From an uncultured Oscillospiraceae bacterium (lineage in GTDB: Bacteria; Bacillota; Clostridia; Oscillospirales; Oscillospiraceae), in assembly GCA_934661135.1 (NCBI GenBank), contig CAKUJA010000033.1, forward strand, positions 1 through 22,666: a stretch of DNA of 22,666 bases. The letters run 5' to 3'. The notes under the pieces were generated by a model. The model was not told the DNA's origin. It saw nothing but the letters and a program-made list of their open reading frames with translations, and did not search any database. The translations under genes and the position numbers were made by a program. Positions 14,582-22,666 of this stretch are shown in pieces. Each line of letters opens with the position of its first letter. Within the stretch, counting starts at the first letter, position 1.

Positions 14582-15546
14582 CGATCCTCCCCTTCATGCT
14601 CCGGAAGCACCAGCTCCAGCGCACGAATGCCGACCTCCAGCATCGAGTCGTCCGGCTCCTGCGTTGTGAAATGCTGGAGCCACATACCGGGTTTTGAGAG
14701 GAACCGAGTCAGCTTATTGTCGTGCCGGCCAACTGTGCGGTTGAGTTCATACGCAATCGCCACAATCAGCGGCAGCCGCAGCAGCGTCAGTCCCAGCCGT
14801 CCCAGCATATTGCTCACCGGCCAGATTGCGCTGAACAGCGCCGAAATCAAAATTGACAGAATCACAACCACAAACAAAAAGCTCGTGCCGCACCGCGGAT
14901 GCAGCCGCGTCATCTGCCGTGCGTTCTCCACGGTCAGCGGCAGCTTCGCCTCATAGCAGCGAATTGTCTTATGCTCCGCTCCGTGATAGGAAAATACGCG
15001 CTTCATATCCTTCATCTGCGACACGCCGATCATGTATCCAAGGAAAATAATGATGCGCACCACACCCTCAATCAGGCTGCGTACAACCGCGTTTCCAATC
15101 CACCGGTCAAACAGTCCGCCGATCAGTGTCGGCAGCAGGAAAAACAGCACGATTGAAAATCCTACGCCGAGCACCACAGAGAGTGTCACGACGGCCTTTT
15201 CCAGCTTTTCCGAACCGAATTTTCCTTCAAACCACTTTTCAAACTCGCTCGGCTCCGTGTTTTCCTTCTCCGGGAAGAAGTCCGCCGAGTACATCAGCGC
15301 CTTCACGCCGCCATACATCGACGAGCCGAAATTGACCACGCCGCGAATCAGCGGCCATGTCATCCAGCCGCTCTTTTTCTTCAGCGGCTCGACCTTTTCC
15401 ACAATGCCCTCCGGACTGCGCACCACAATCGCGCGCTTCTCCGGCCCCTGCATCATAATGCCCTCGATCAGCGCTTGCCCGCCGATCATTGTCTTAAACT
15501 TTTCCTTGGCCTGCGCCTCGCGCAGAACCTCTTTTTCCTCTGCCAT
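14575..15546 (-). CDS. DUF1385 (YqhQ-like) membrane protein
   Basis: A 323-residue membrane protein of the DUF1385/YqhQ family, whose biochemical role I cannot state. The family hallmarks IGGQALIEGIMMQGP (21-35), SYHGAEHKTIRCYE (186-199) and HPRCGTSFL (216-224) are present; the His/Cys pattern suggests metal binding, but that is inference. Hydrophobic segments at about 118-146, 158-175, 222-243 and 251-268 suggest four membrane spans. The C-terminal 50 residues are polar. Linkage to prmC is conserved across Firmicutes, hinting at a link to translation or simply shared expression. It starts 2 bp after the kinase gene ends, with a GAGG ribosome site inside the kinase terminus. Confidence 0.9.
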   Translation of the reverse strand: MAEEKEVLREAQAKEKFKTMIGGQALIEGIMMQGPEKRAIVVRSPEGIVEKVEPLKKKSGWMTWPLIRGVVNFGSSMYGGVKALMYSADFFPEKENTEPSEFEKWFEGKFGSEKLEKAVVTLSVVLGVGFSIVLFFLLPTLIGGLFDRWIGNAVVRSLIEGVVRIIIFLGYMIGVSQMKDMKRVFSYHGAEHKTIRCYEAKLPLTVENARQMTRLHPRCGTSFLFVVVILSILISALFSAIWPVSNMLGRLGLTLLRLPLIVAIAYELNRTVGRHDNKLTRFLSKPGMWLQHFTTQEPDDSMLEVGIRALELVLPEHEGEDRW

Positions 15547-15548
15547 GG

Positions 15549-16976
15549 TTACCTCGCTTCTTCCCCAACCGGGAGCGCAATCGTCACCAGCGTGCCGCCG
15601 CCTTCCGCATTTTCCAGCGTCAGCGTGCCGCCGTGCATTGTTACAATTTCTTCGCAGACCGCAAGACCGATGCCGCTGCCGCGCGCCTTGGAGCTGCCTT
15701 TATAGAATTTCATCTTGACGTGCGGCAGCTCCTCCTCCGGAATACCGGGTCCGTAGTCCCGAATCCGAACAACGACCTGCCTGTCCTCCTGCGAAATCGA
15801 CGCATCAATGCGCTTGCCGTCGCCGCCGTGCTTGGCCGCATTGTCCAGAATGTTCAAAAATACCTGTCGCATTCGCGCAATGTCGCACGGAATCTCCGGA
15901 ATAACCTCCTCGCAGCCGTCGTAGTTCAGCGTAATGCCCTCCTGCTTCAATCGGCTGCCGTACATAAAGACCGTATCCTCAAACTCCGCCAGCAGATCCG
16001 CCTGTTCAATGTTCAGCGTGAACCGCCCATCCTGCATTCGCGTAAATTCCAGCAGCTCCTCCACCATGCCGGTCAGCCGCCGCGCCTCACGCAGGATAAT
16101 CAGCATTCCGCGCCGTGTCTCCGGCTCCAAATCGCCGGACGCCAGCAGCGTCTCGCCCCAGCCGGAGATCGCCGTCAGCGGCGTGCGCAGCTCATGCGAC
16201 ACCGAGGAGATAAACTCTGACTGCGTTTTCTCCGCCTGCCCGATCTTCACCGACATATCGTTGATGGTCTGCGCCAGCTCGCCGATCTCGTCGTCATAGA
16301 GCTTCGGAATCTGCACGCCGTAGGAGCCTGCGGCAATACGCTTGGCCGTCGCCGTAATCTGGCTGACCGGCTCGATGATCGAGCGGATAAAAAAGCTGCT
16401 TGTAAACAGCATAAACGCCACAAAAATCAGTCCCGCGACTACCGCAATCAGGCCGATCATAAGCACCTGCTTGTCTGCCGTACGCAGGCTCGTCACATAA
16501 CGCAGCACACCGATGACCTCGCCGTTCGTATAGATCATCGGGCTGGACACCGCCAAAATCCGCTCCCCTGTCGACGGGTTGATCCCCTTGTACGACGCAA
16601 GCCGCTGTGTCTCCATCGCCGCGGTCACGTCCGACGTTGTCGGTGCGCTTCCCGCCCACTGACCATAGGAGGATGCCACCAGTTTCCCGCTGCCCGAAAT
16701 GAATTGCAGCTCCAGATGATCCTTGTCCTCAAACGTCTGTGCAAATTTGATGCACGACTGGTAATATTCGTTGTAGCTCTGGTTGATATAGTTCGCAAAA
16801 AAATCCGTCGTTGTCCGCGCCTTAGCCTCCAGTCCGGATTTCAGATTGGAATAGTAGTACGCAGCCATTGAAAAAGTGACCGCTGCAACACAGATCACTG
16901 CCAGCGCGATCATAATGCTGACGTTATTGACCAGCCACCGTTTTTCCAACCCGGCCAGCTTCTTTTTCTTCGGCAA
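15549..16976 (-). CDS. Membrane sensor histidine kinase (TTG start)
   Basis: A 475-residue two-component sensor. The order is: basic cytoplasmic tail, TM1 (about 19-43), an extracytoplasmic domain of about 125 residues (44-168) ending GEVIGVLRYVTSLR, which resembles a single-Cache sensor, TM2 (about 171-199), HAMP (about 196-250), HisKA with phospho-acceptor H261 in SHELRTP, and the ATPase domain with N379 in NILDNAAKHGGD, DYGPGIP (407-413) and GSGIGL (433-438). No ATG is available near the start; TTG 16974-16976 is preceded by GAGGTGA at 7-base spacing. It lies 29 bp after the response-regulator gene. The ligand is unknown. It resembles PhoR/WalK kinases but has no PAS domain. Confidence 0.93.
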   Translation of the reverse strand: MPKKKKLAGLEKRWLVNNVSIMIALAVICVAAVTFSMAAYYYSNLKSGLEAKARTTTDFFANYINQSYNEYYQSCIKFAQTFEDKDHLELQFISGSGKLVASSYGQWAGSAPTTSDVTAAMETQRLASYKGINPSTGERILAVSSPMIYTNGEVIGVLRYVTSLRTADKQVLMIGLIAVVAGLIFVAFMLFTSSFFIRSIIEPVSQITATAKRIAAGSYGVQIPKLYDDEIGELAQTINDMSVKIGQAEKTQSEFISSVSHELRTPLTAISGWGETLLASGDLEPETRRGMLIILREARRLTGMVEELLEFTRMQDGRFTLNIEQADLLAEFEDTVFMYGSRLKQEGITLNYDGCEEVIPEIPCDIARMRQVFLNILDNAAKHGGDGKRIDASISQEDRQVVVRIRDYGPGIPEEELPHVKMKFYKGSSKARGSGIGLAVCEEIVTMHGGTLTLENAEGGGTLVTIALPVGEEAR

Positions 16977-17005
16977 TCCGTGTCACCTCGTTCCGCGTTT
17001 TTCCG

Positions 17006-17692
17006 TCAAACGCCCCACTTATAGCCAAATCCCCAGACCGTCGTGATATACGTGGGATTTGCCGTGTCGTCCTCAATTTTAATCCGCAGCCGGCGAATGT
17101 TGACGTCGACAATCTTCAGCTCGCCGTCATAGTCCCGCCCCCAGACAGACGCCAGAATGTCCTCGCGCGACAGCGCCCGCCCCGGATTTTGCATAAACAG
17201 CTTCACAATCGCATATTCCACCTGTGTCAGCTTGATGCGTTTTCCCTCTTTTTCGAGTGTCCGGTTGCGCGTGTTGAGCACAAACGGTCCCTGTGTAATT
17301 TCCGCGCTCTCGCCGCCGGTCTCCGGCCCTACGCGCCGGTAGAGCGCGTCAATCCGCGCGGTCAGCTCCGCCGGGCTGAATGGTTTTGTCATATAGTCGT
17401 CCGCACCGGTCATCAGACCGGTGATCTTGTCCATCTCCTGACTTCTCGCAGTTAACATAATAATTCCAATTTTTTTATCCGTCGCACGGATACCCCGGCA
17501 GACCTCAAATCCATCAATACCGGGTAACATAATATCCAAAATTGCAACGCCGACATCCGTGTTGTCCTTCAGCAGCTCCAGCGCTTCCTCACCGGTGCCC
17601 GCTTCCACGACGTCATATCCCGCGCGCTTGAGATTGATGACAATAAAGCTGCGGATGCTGACTTCGTCCTCGAGAATCAATACTTTCTTCAT
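17006..17692 (-). CDS. OmpR/PhoB-family response regulator
   Basis: A 228-residue transcription factor. The receiver domain (1-120) has the acidic pair E8-D9, phospho-acceptor D53 in AILDIMLPG, the conserved threonine in MLTARSQ and lysine in YMTKPF. The C-terminal winged helix (about 135-228) includes LTQVEYAIVKLFMQNPGRALSREDIL, VDVNIRRLRIKIED and the terminal TTVWGFGYKW. GGGGAG lies 9 bases before the ATG. It is 14 bp downstream of the lipoprotein gene and followed by its cognate kinase, so the three form one unit. It may regulate its own operon; repeats upstream of the lipoprotein gene are candidate sites. Confidence 0.94.
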   Translation of the reverse strand: MKKVLILEDEVSIRSFIVINLKRAGYDVVEAGTGEEALELLKDNTDVGVAILDIMLPGIDGFEVCRGIRATDKKIGIIMLTARSQEMDKITGLMTGADDYMTKPFSPAELTARIDALYRRVGPETGGESAEITQGPFVLNTRNRTLEKEGKRIKLTQVEYAIVKLFMQNPGRALSREDILASVWGRDYDGELKIVDVNIRRLRIKIEDDTANPTYITTVWGFGYKWGV

Positions 17693-17706
17693 ACTGCCCG
17701 CTCCCC

Positions 17707-19038
17707 TTACGTTTCGCCAGAATTCCAGTCCACGTGAATATAGTTAAACATACGCTTAAGCGTTTCCTCGTCCAAATCTGCGGCATAGGCGCTTGTCCCA
17801 ATCTGCGCGGCGTACGTCACATCTCCCTTTTCCGAGAGAATAAACCGTCCGTCTGCCGCGGCAAGCTGGTTGCGATCCTCGCCGGAGAAGGCGTAGATCG
17901 TAAAAATCGGCTCCGCCTGCTGCATCAGGCTCCGGTATCCGGAGAACTGCAAGCCACGCACGCCGGAGACCTCCTCGCCGCGTGTGATCGCCAGATGCCC
18001 GGCCCATTCCTCCGGAATCCGTACATACCATCCGGCCGAGAAATTGTGATATGTAATCTGCTTGATGCTCTCATTGCCGTTCAGATCGAGATTATACCAG
18101 CGGATCAGGCTGTACCCTTCCTCCGCTTCGTCCGTGCGCGGCAGCGCTTCCAGCTCCGGCAGCTCAATCAGGCCGTCGCTGTCAATGTCCGTCGCATAGA
18201 CAAAGTAATTCCGCACCGTCTGCACGCTCAGCTCTCCGTCTGCCTGTGTCACATTGCAGAAGCTCCGCCCACGGAACGCAAACACATCCGTGAGCACGCT
18301 GTCGCCCTGATAGATGCCCGCTACAAAGACCGCCGGGACGTTTCGCGTCAGGTTTCCGGTCACAATCCGTTTTACCGACTGCACCCCGAGCGAAAGCTGT
18401 GCCTCCGGCTCCCGTGCCATCTGTCCGTCGCGGAAGCGGTAGAGCTCTGCGGCCGCCTGCGGCTGCTCCGCGTCAAAGCGAATCAGAAAAATATCCCGCA
18501 TTCCGTCTCCGTCGAGATCCGCCACGGTATATTCCGTATAGTTTGCGCTCATCAGCTCCACCACGCGGCTGTCCGTCAAGGAATAGACGCTCATCGACTG
18601 CAACACCTGATCCGACAGCTTGCGTCCGATGATGATCTCCAAACCGCCCTCATTGTCGAGCTGCACATAGTCCGCACTCGCAAATGCCGAGCCGCTGCCC
18701 TCAATCACGGCAATATTTTCATAGTTTCCGTCAACCAGATCGAATATATAGGCGCCAAGCGGCTTTTCGCCGCCGGTTTTCAAAAATACAATTGCCTCAT
18801 CCTCGCCGTCGCCATCGAGATCCGCAAGCTGCACCGACTGCTGATTTGCACCCGATACCGGCGCGGAATAGGCCGCGCCCTGCGCCATGAGCTGATCGAT
18901 TGCCTGCTGCAAATTATTGTACTCATCCGAATGCTTCGGCAGCGTATAGAGCTCATCCACCGTTTTCACAAAGCACCCGCTCAGCACCAGCGCGAGCAGC
19001 AGCGTCAGGACGCCGACCAGCCAATCTTTTTTTCGCAC
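17707..19038 (-). CDS. Lipoprotein with calcium-loop (FG-GAP/VCBS-like) repeats
   Basis: A 443-residue predicted surface lipoprotein of unknown function. With GTG 19036-19038 as start (GGAGGG lies 7 bases before it), it begins with the signal peptide RKKDWLVGVLTLLLALVLSGC; C22 is the lipid-modified cysteine. An earlier frame-opening codon adds 16 non-signal residues and is rejected. Three acidic loops resemble calcium-binding FG-GAP/VCBS or EF-hand-like blades: DLDGDGEDE (73-81), DLDGDGMRD (174-182) and DIDSDGLIE (284-292), each after beta-rich sequence, suggesting a beta-propeller fold. The last 150 residues lack such loops. It heads the operon with the response regulator and kinase, so it may feed signals to the kinase or be its main target; this is inference. 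Confidence 0.85.
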   Translation of the reverse strand: MRKKDWLVGVLTLLLALVLSGCFVKTVDELYTLPKHSDEYNNLQQAIDQLMAQGAAYSAPVSGANQQSVQLADLDGDGEDEAIVFLKTGGEKPLGAYIFDLVDGNYENIAVIEGSGSAFASADYVQLDNEGGLEIIIGRKLSDQVLQSMSVYSLTDSRVVELMSANYTEYTVADLDGDGMRDIFLIRFDAEQPQAAAELYRFRDGQMAREPEAQLSLGVQSVKRIVTGNLTRNVPAVFVAGIYQGDSVLTDVFAFRGRSFCNVTQADGELSVQTVRNYFVYATDIDSDGLIELPELEALPRTDEAEEGYSLIRWYNLDLNGNESIKQITYHNFSAGWYVRIPEEWAGHLAITRGEEVSGVRGLQFSGYRSLMQQAEPIFTIYAFSGEDRNQLAAADGRFILSEKGDVTYAAQIGTSAYAADLDEETLKRMFNYIHVDWNSGET

Positions 19039-19111
19039 ACAGCATCCCTCCGCTTCCGTTTCTGCATCGCAGGAAGTTCCGCACAATCGGCAGAGCTTCC
19101 TGAACTAAGTT

Positions 19112-19156
19112 ATTGTACCATGCCTTGTCATAAAAGTGTAGCCGATTTGTAAAAGT
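19112..19156 (-). promoter_or_regulatory. Candidate promoter/operator of the lipoprotein-two-component operon
   Basis: On the minus strand TACAAT (19112-19117) is a good -10 element, but 17 bases upstream there is no -35 match (TACACT). Two direct repeats ACTTTTA (19150-19156 and 19131-19137, 19 bases apart) cover the -35 region, a pattern seen at promoters activated by OmpR-type regulators. I see no clear terminator between the dnaE stop and this site, so read-through from dnaE is also possible. Confidence 0.4.
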
Positions 19157-19185
19157 TTTCTCTCCCGCACCGATTTTCCGGCCGC

Positions 19186-22100
19186 CTACTTCAGAACAAC
19201 ATTTTCCTCGCCCAGCAGTCCGCGTAGCTCCTGCAGCATGATCTCCTGCGGCTCACACGTCCCCGCCAGCCGCACGCCGGTGTCCGCGTAGTAAATCACC
19301 GTTTTCAGCCTTCCGGGGAACATCTTGAGAATCGGCAAAATCTTCTGCTCGCCCTTCTGCCCGGTTCGCGCCACGCGCAGATAGAGCGTCCGGTATTCCT
19401 GCTGCCGCCCAGTCTGTCCGCTCTGCGCCGCCGCGCCGTCGTCAATCGTCCACACGCGGTTTGCAACCATCTGCGGGTCCTTGTCCTCGCGGATGGAAAT
19501 ACGGCCGCTGACAATAATCGCCGCGCCCTCATGAATCAGGCTTCCATATTGGTTCAGCGTGTTGGAAAAGACGAGCAGCTCCATGCTCGCAGTGTTATCC
19601 TCCAGCGTCACATAGGCCATCATGGTCTGGTTGCGCGTCGTTTTCATCTTCGCCGCCTGCACAATTCCCGCAATCGAAACGACCTGTTCGTCCTGATACA
19701 CGCCGTCCTTGTCCGCGAAGCTCTGCATAATCCGCCCGATCGATACGACATTTGCCGCCTTGAGCTGCTCCCGGTAATCATCCATCGGATGTCCCGAGAG
19801 ATAGAGTCCAGTCGTCTCGCGCTCCATGGCCATGCGCTCCTGCGCCGTCAGCTCCGGCAGCTCCGGCACATGGACGTCCGAGACCGGCGCATCCTCGCCG
19901 CCCATGTCAAACAGCCCCATCTGCCCGTCCACATTTTTTCTTCTGCTTGCCGCGACCGATTCCAGCACCGCGTCGTAGATGGCCAAAAGCTGCGAACGCT
20001 TCAGACCAAAGCAGTCGCACGCGCCGCACTTAATCAGATTTTCCAGCGCCCGCTTGTTGAGATCCGTCCCATACATCCGAAGGCAGAAATCCTCCAAATT
20101 TGCAAAAACGCCGCCGTCTGCACGCTCCTGCATGACCTTCTGAATAAATCCGCGGCCGATGTTCTTAATCGCGGCCAGTCCAAAGCGGATTCCGCCCGAT
20201 ACCACCGTAAAGTGGTCGTTCGACTCGTTGATGTCCGGCGGCAGCAGTGCAATGCCCATGTTCCTGCACTCGGCGATATACTCCGAGATCTTCACCGAGC
20301 TGTCGAGCACCGACGTCATCAGCGCCGCCATATATTCCTTCGGATAGTAATATTTGAACCACGCCGTCTGATACGCAATCACCGCGTAGCAGACCGAGTG
20401 TGCTTTATTAAACGCGTAGTTGGCGAAGTCGTACATCTCGTTGTAGATAGCCTCGGCCACCTTCGCCGGGATACCATTGGCTTCGCACCCGGCAATCCCG
20501 CGCGCCGGGTCGCCGTGGAGGAACGCGCCGCGCTCCTTCTCGATGTCCTTCACCTTTTTCTTGCTCATCGCCCGGCGTACCATGTCCGCCTGACCAAGCG
20601 AATAACCGCCAAGCTTGCGGAAAATTTCAATGACCTGCTCCTGATAGAGGATGCAGCCATAGGTAACGGACAAAATCGGCTCCAGCATCGGGTGCTTGTA
20701 CTTGACGAGCTTCGGGTCATTTTTGCAGGCGATGAGCCGCGGAATCGAGTCCATCGGGCCGGGTCGATATGCCGCAACGATGATCGAGAGATCTTCAATC
20801 GACTGCGGCTTCAGTCCCACGCACACGCCCGTCATACCCGCCGATTCCATCTGGAATACCCCTGACGTCTTTCCCTGCGTCAGCATCTCCATAACCTTCG
20901 GATCATTGTCCTGTACGCGCTCCATCGAAAACGCCGGGTCTGTTTTCCGAATCTCCCGCATCGCGTCGTCGATGACCGTGATGTTGCGAAGGCCGAGGAA
21001 GTCCATCTTGAGCAGTCCCAGCTCCTCAAGCGTCGTCATCGTATACTCGGTGACAATCGTGTCGTCGTTTGTCGCCAGAGGCACATAGTCATAGACCGGC
21101 AGCCGCGTAATGACCACGCCCGCCGCGTGCGTCGACGTATTTCTCGGCATTCCCTCAAGCGCGCGCGCCGTATCGATCAGCGTCTTGACGCGCTCATCGC
21201 CGTCATACATTTCCTTGAGCTGCGGTGAGACCTTCAGCGCCTCGTCGAGCGTAATGCGCAGCGTGGTCGGCACCAGCTTCGCCACAATATCCGTCTCGGC
21301 ATACGTGAAGTTCAGCGCCCGCCCCACGTCGCGGATTGCGCCGCGCGCGGCCATTGTGCCAAACGTGACAATCTGCGCCACGTGGTCGTCGCCGTATTTC
21401 CGCCGTACATAGTCCACAACCTCGCCGCGCCGCGTATCGCCGAAATCCATATCAATATCGGGCATCGTCACGCGCTCCGGGTTCAAAAACCGTTCAAAGA
21501 ACAGTCCGTACTTCATCGGGTCGATCTCGGTGATATAGAGCGTATACGTCACCATCGATCCGGCCGCACTGCCGCGCCCGGGGCCGACGGGGATGCCCGC
21601 CTGCTTCGCGAAATTCACAAAATCGGCCACAATCAGGAAGTAGTCGGTAAAGCCCATCTTCTCGATCATGTCGATCTCATAGTCGAGCTGCGCTCTGTAT
21701 TCCGGGTGCTCCGCGCCGTAGCGTTCTTCAAACCCCTTCGCGCACAGCTCCTTCAGATACGCCAGCGAGTCATATCCCTCCGGCAGCTTAAATTCCGGCA
21801 GGTGGTACTTGCCGAACGTAAACTCCACATTGCAGCGATCCGCGATTTTGACCGTATTTTCAAACGCCTCGTCCAACTCCGGGAAGCTCTCGCGCATCTC
21901 CGCTTCCGACTTGAGATAGAATTCGTCCGTCTCAAATTTCAGCCGGTTCGGGTCGTCAACGGTTTTCCCCATCTGAATGCACATCAAAATATCCTGCGTC
22001 CGCGCATCCTCGCGGCGCAGATAGTGCGCGTCGTTCGTCACGACGAGCGGCAGTCCGGTCTCCCGCGCCAGACGCAGAATCCCCTGGTTGACGCGCGTCT

Positions 22101-22644
22101 GCTCGTCCAGCTTGTGATCCTGCAATTCCAGATAAAAATGCTCCGGCCCGAAGATCTCCGCATACTCCAGCGCCGCCTGCTTCGCCTCCGCATACTGGTC
22201 GTGTAAAAGCGCCTGCGGCACGCGACCGGCAAGGCACGCCGAGAGCGCAATCATCCCCTCATGGTGCTCCCGCAGCAGCTCCATATCCACACGCGGCCGG
22301 TTGTAAAATCCGTCGAGATACCCGCGCGAGACCATATAGCTGAGGTTGCGGTATCCCGTCTCATTTTCGCACAGCAGAACCAGATGATACGCCTCGCGGT
22401 CGATCGCGTGCACCTTGTCAAACCGCGTCCGCGGCGCGACGTAAACCTCGCAGCCAATGACCGGCTTGATTCCCGCAGCCTTCGCAGCCTTGTAAAAATC
22501 AATCACGCCGTACATATTACCGTGGTCTGTAATCGCAATCGCGTCCTGTCCCAGCTCCTTGACGCGCGCCATAATCTCCCGGATACGGCACGCGCCGTCC
22601 AGCAGGCTGTACTCCGTATGCACGTGTAGATGCACAAATCCCAT
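19186..22644 (-). CDS. dnaE: DNA polymerase III alpha subunit (DnaE) with complete PHP metal site
   Basis: DnaE is a replicative C-family DNA polymerase. The gene is complete at 1152 residues. The N-terminal PHP domain has every expected metal ligand: H7 and H9 (HLHVHTEYS), D16, H41 (TDHGN), E66 (GCEVYV), H87 (YHLVLL), C137 (SACLAG), D205 and H207 (NDAHYL), unlike the degraded E. coli version. The polymerase core has GPGRGSAAGS (354-363) and the catalytic D396 and D398 in PDIDMDFGD, with the third acid expected near KMDFLGL. A C-terminal OB fold (about 990-1080, VSIAGIVQAAKMKT) and a short tail follow. AAGGAG precedes the ATG. Firmicutes usually also carry PolC, which is outside this window. 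The promoter lies beyond the right edge. Confidence 0.97.
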   Translation of the reverse strand: MGFVHLHVHTEYSLLDGACRIREIMARVKELGQDAIAITDHGNMYGVIDFYKAAKAAGIKPVIGCEVYVAPRTRFDKVHAIDREAYHLVLLCENETGYRNLSYMVSRGYLDGFYNRPRVDMELLREHHEGMIALSACLAGRVPQALLHDQYAEAKQAALEYAEIFGPEHFYLELQDHKLDEQTRVNQGILRLARETGLPLVVTNDAHYLRREDARTQDILMCIQMGKTVDDPNRLKFETDEFYLKSEAEMRESFPELDEAFENTVKIADRCNVEFTFGKYHLPEFKLPEGYDSLAYLKELCAKGFEERYGAEHPEYRAQLDYEIDMIEKMGFTDYFLIVADFVNFAKQAGIPVGPGRGSAAGSMVTYTLYITEIDPMKYGLFFERFLNPERVTMPDIDMDFGDTRRGEVVDYVRRKYGDDHVAQIVTFGTMAARGAIRDVGRALNFTYAETDIVAKLVPTTLRITLDEALKVSPQLKEMYDGDERVKTLIDTARALEGMPRNTSTHAAGVVITRLPVYDYVPLATNDDTIVTEYTMTTLEELGLLKMDFLGLRNITVIDDAMREIRKTDPAFSMERVQDNDPKVMEMLTQGKTSGVFQMESAGMTGVCVGLKPQSIEDLSIIVAAYRPGPMDSIPRLIACKNDPKLVKYKHPMLEPILSVTYGCILYQEQVIEIFRKLGGYSLGQADMVRRAMSKKKVKDIEKERGAFLHGDPARGIAGCEANGIPAKVAEAIYNEMYDFANYAFNKAHSVCYAVIAYQTAWFKYYYPKEYMAALMTSVLDSSVKISEYIAECRNMGIALLPPDINESNDHFTVVSGGIRFGLAAIKNIGRGFIQKVMQERADGGVFANLEDFCLRMYGTDLNKRALENLIKCGACDCFGLKRSQLLAIYDAVLESVAASRRKNVDGQMGLFDMGGEDAPVSDVHVPELPELTAQERMAMERETTGLYLSGHPMDDYREQLKAANVVSIGRIMQSFADKDGVYQDEQVVSIAGIVQAAKMKTTRNQTMMAYVTLEDNTASMELLVFSNTLNQYGSLIHEGAAIIVSGRISIREDKDPQMVANRVWTIDDGAAAQSGQTGRQQEYRTLYLRVARTGQKGEQKILPILKMFPGRLKTVIYYADTGVRLAGTCEPQEIMLQELRGLLGEENVVLK

Positions 22645-22666
22645 TCTGTTCTCCTTAAGTGCCCTT

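Noticed and set aside
19531..20865. 444-codon plus-strand frame opposite dnaE, and similar frames opposite recA, rimO, cysS and the lipoprotein gene
   Set aside because: All are Arg/His-rich mirror frames of strong minus-strand genes in GC-rich DNA, without ribosome sites or domains.
1..22666. CRISPR arrays, defence systems, prophage or tRNA genes
   Set aside because: No regularly spaced repeats, phage or transposase genes, nuclease/toxin cassettes or tRNA cloverleaf sequences were found on either strand.

Overview
The window reads as part of the chromosome of a Gram-positive Clostridia member, most likely an Oscillospirales (Ruminococcaceae/Oscillospiraceae) relative. The reasons are Firmicutes-type GGAGG ribosome sites, TTGACA/TATAAT promoters, a tRNA-Cys T-box, a DnaE with a C-terminal OB fold, a YqhQ-like DUF1385 gene beside prmC, and a GC-rich base composition (judged by eye, not computed). 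Family placement is inference. There is no CRISPR array, prophage, transposase, rRNA or tRNA gene that I can see.

Layout: bases 1-407 hold the 5' part of queA (minus strand; the gene runs off the left edge). A 234-bp spacer (408-641) follows, with two strong promoters that face each other, so the queA and asd leaders overlap antisense. Bases 642-2722 carry asd and dapA (plus strand), the two steps leading from aspartyl phosphate into diaminopimelate/lysine synthesis. A 409-bp convergent gap (2723-3131) has a terminator at each end and a cluster of DnaA-box-like 9-mers. Everything from 3132 to the right edge is on the minus strand, transcribed right to left: dnaE; lipoprotein - response regulator - histidine kinase - DUF1385 - prmC; recA - recX - rimO - pgsA; T-box - cysE - cysS; a 217-bp MITE-like element; polA - rimI - tsaD.

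How the genes fit together: DNA replication and repair (dnaE, recA, recX, polA) is interleaved with translation accuracy functions (prmC for release factors, rimO for ribosomal protein S12, rimI for S18, tsaD for tRNA t6A, queA for queuosine, cysS for Cys-tRNA). Cysteine supply (cysE) and charging (cysS) share a leader that reads uncharged tRNA-Cys. Many junctions are ATGA overlaps (tsaD/rimI, rimI/polA, rimO/recX, recX/recA), implying translational coupling.

Most of the window is ordinary core genome. The parts that merit attention are non-coding: the face-to-face queA/asd promoters, the MITE-like element with matched 42-bp ends, the recA leader without a recognisable LexA box, two promoters whose -35 hexamers contain the upstream gene's stop codon, the DnaA-box-like cluster, and an uncharacterised lipoprotein co-transcribed with a two-component system. 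I found no convincing new multi-gene system.
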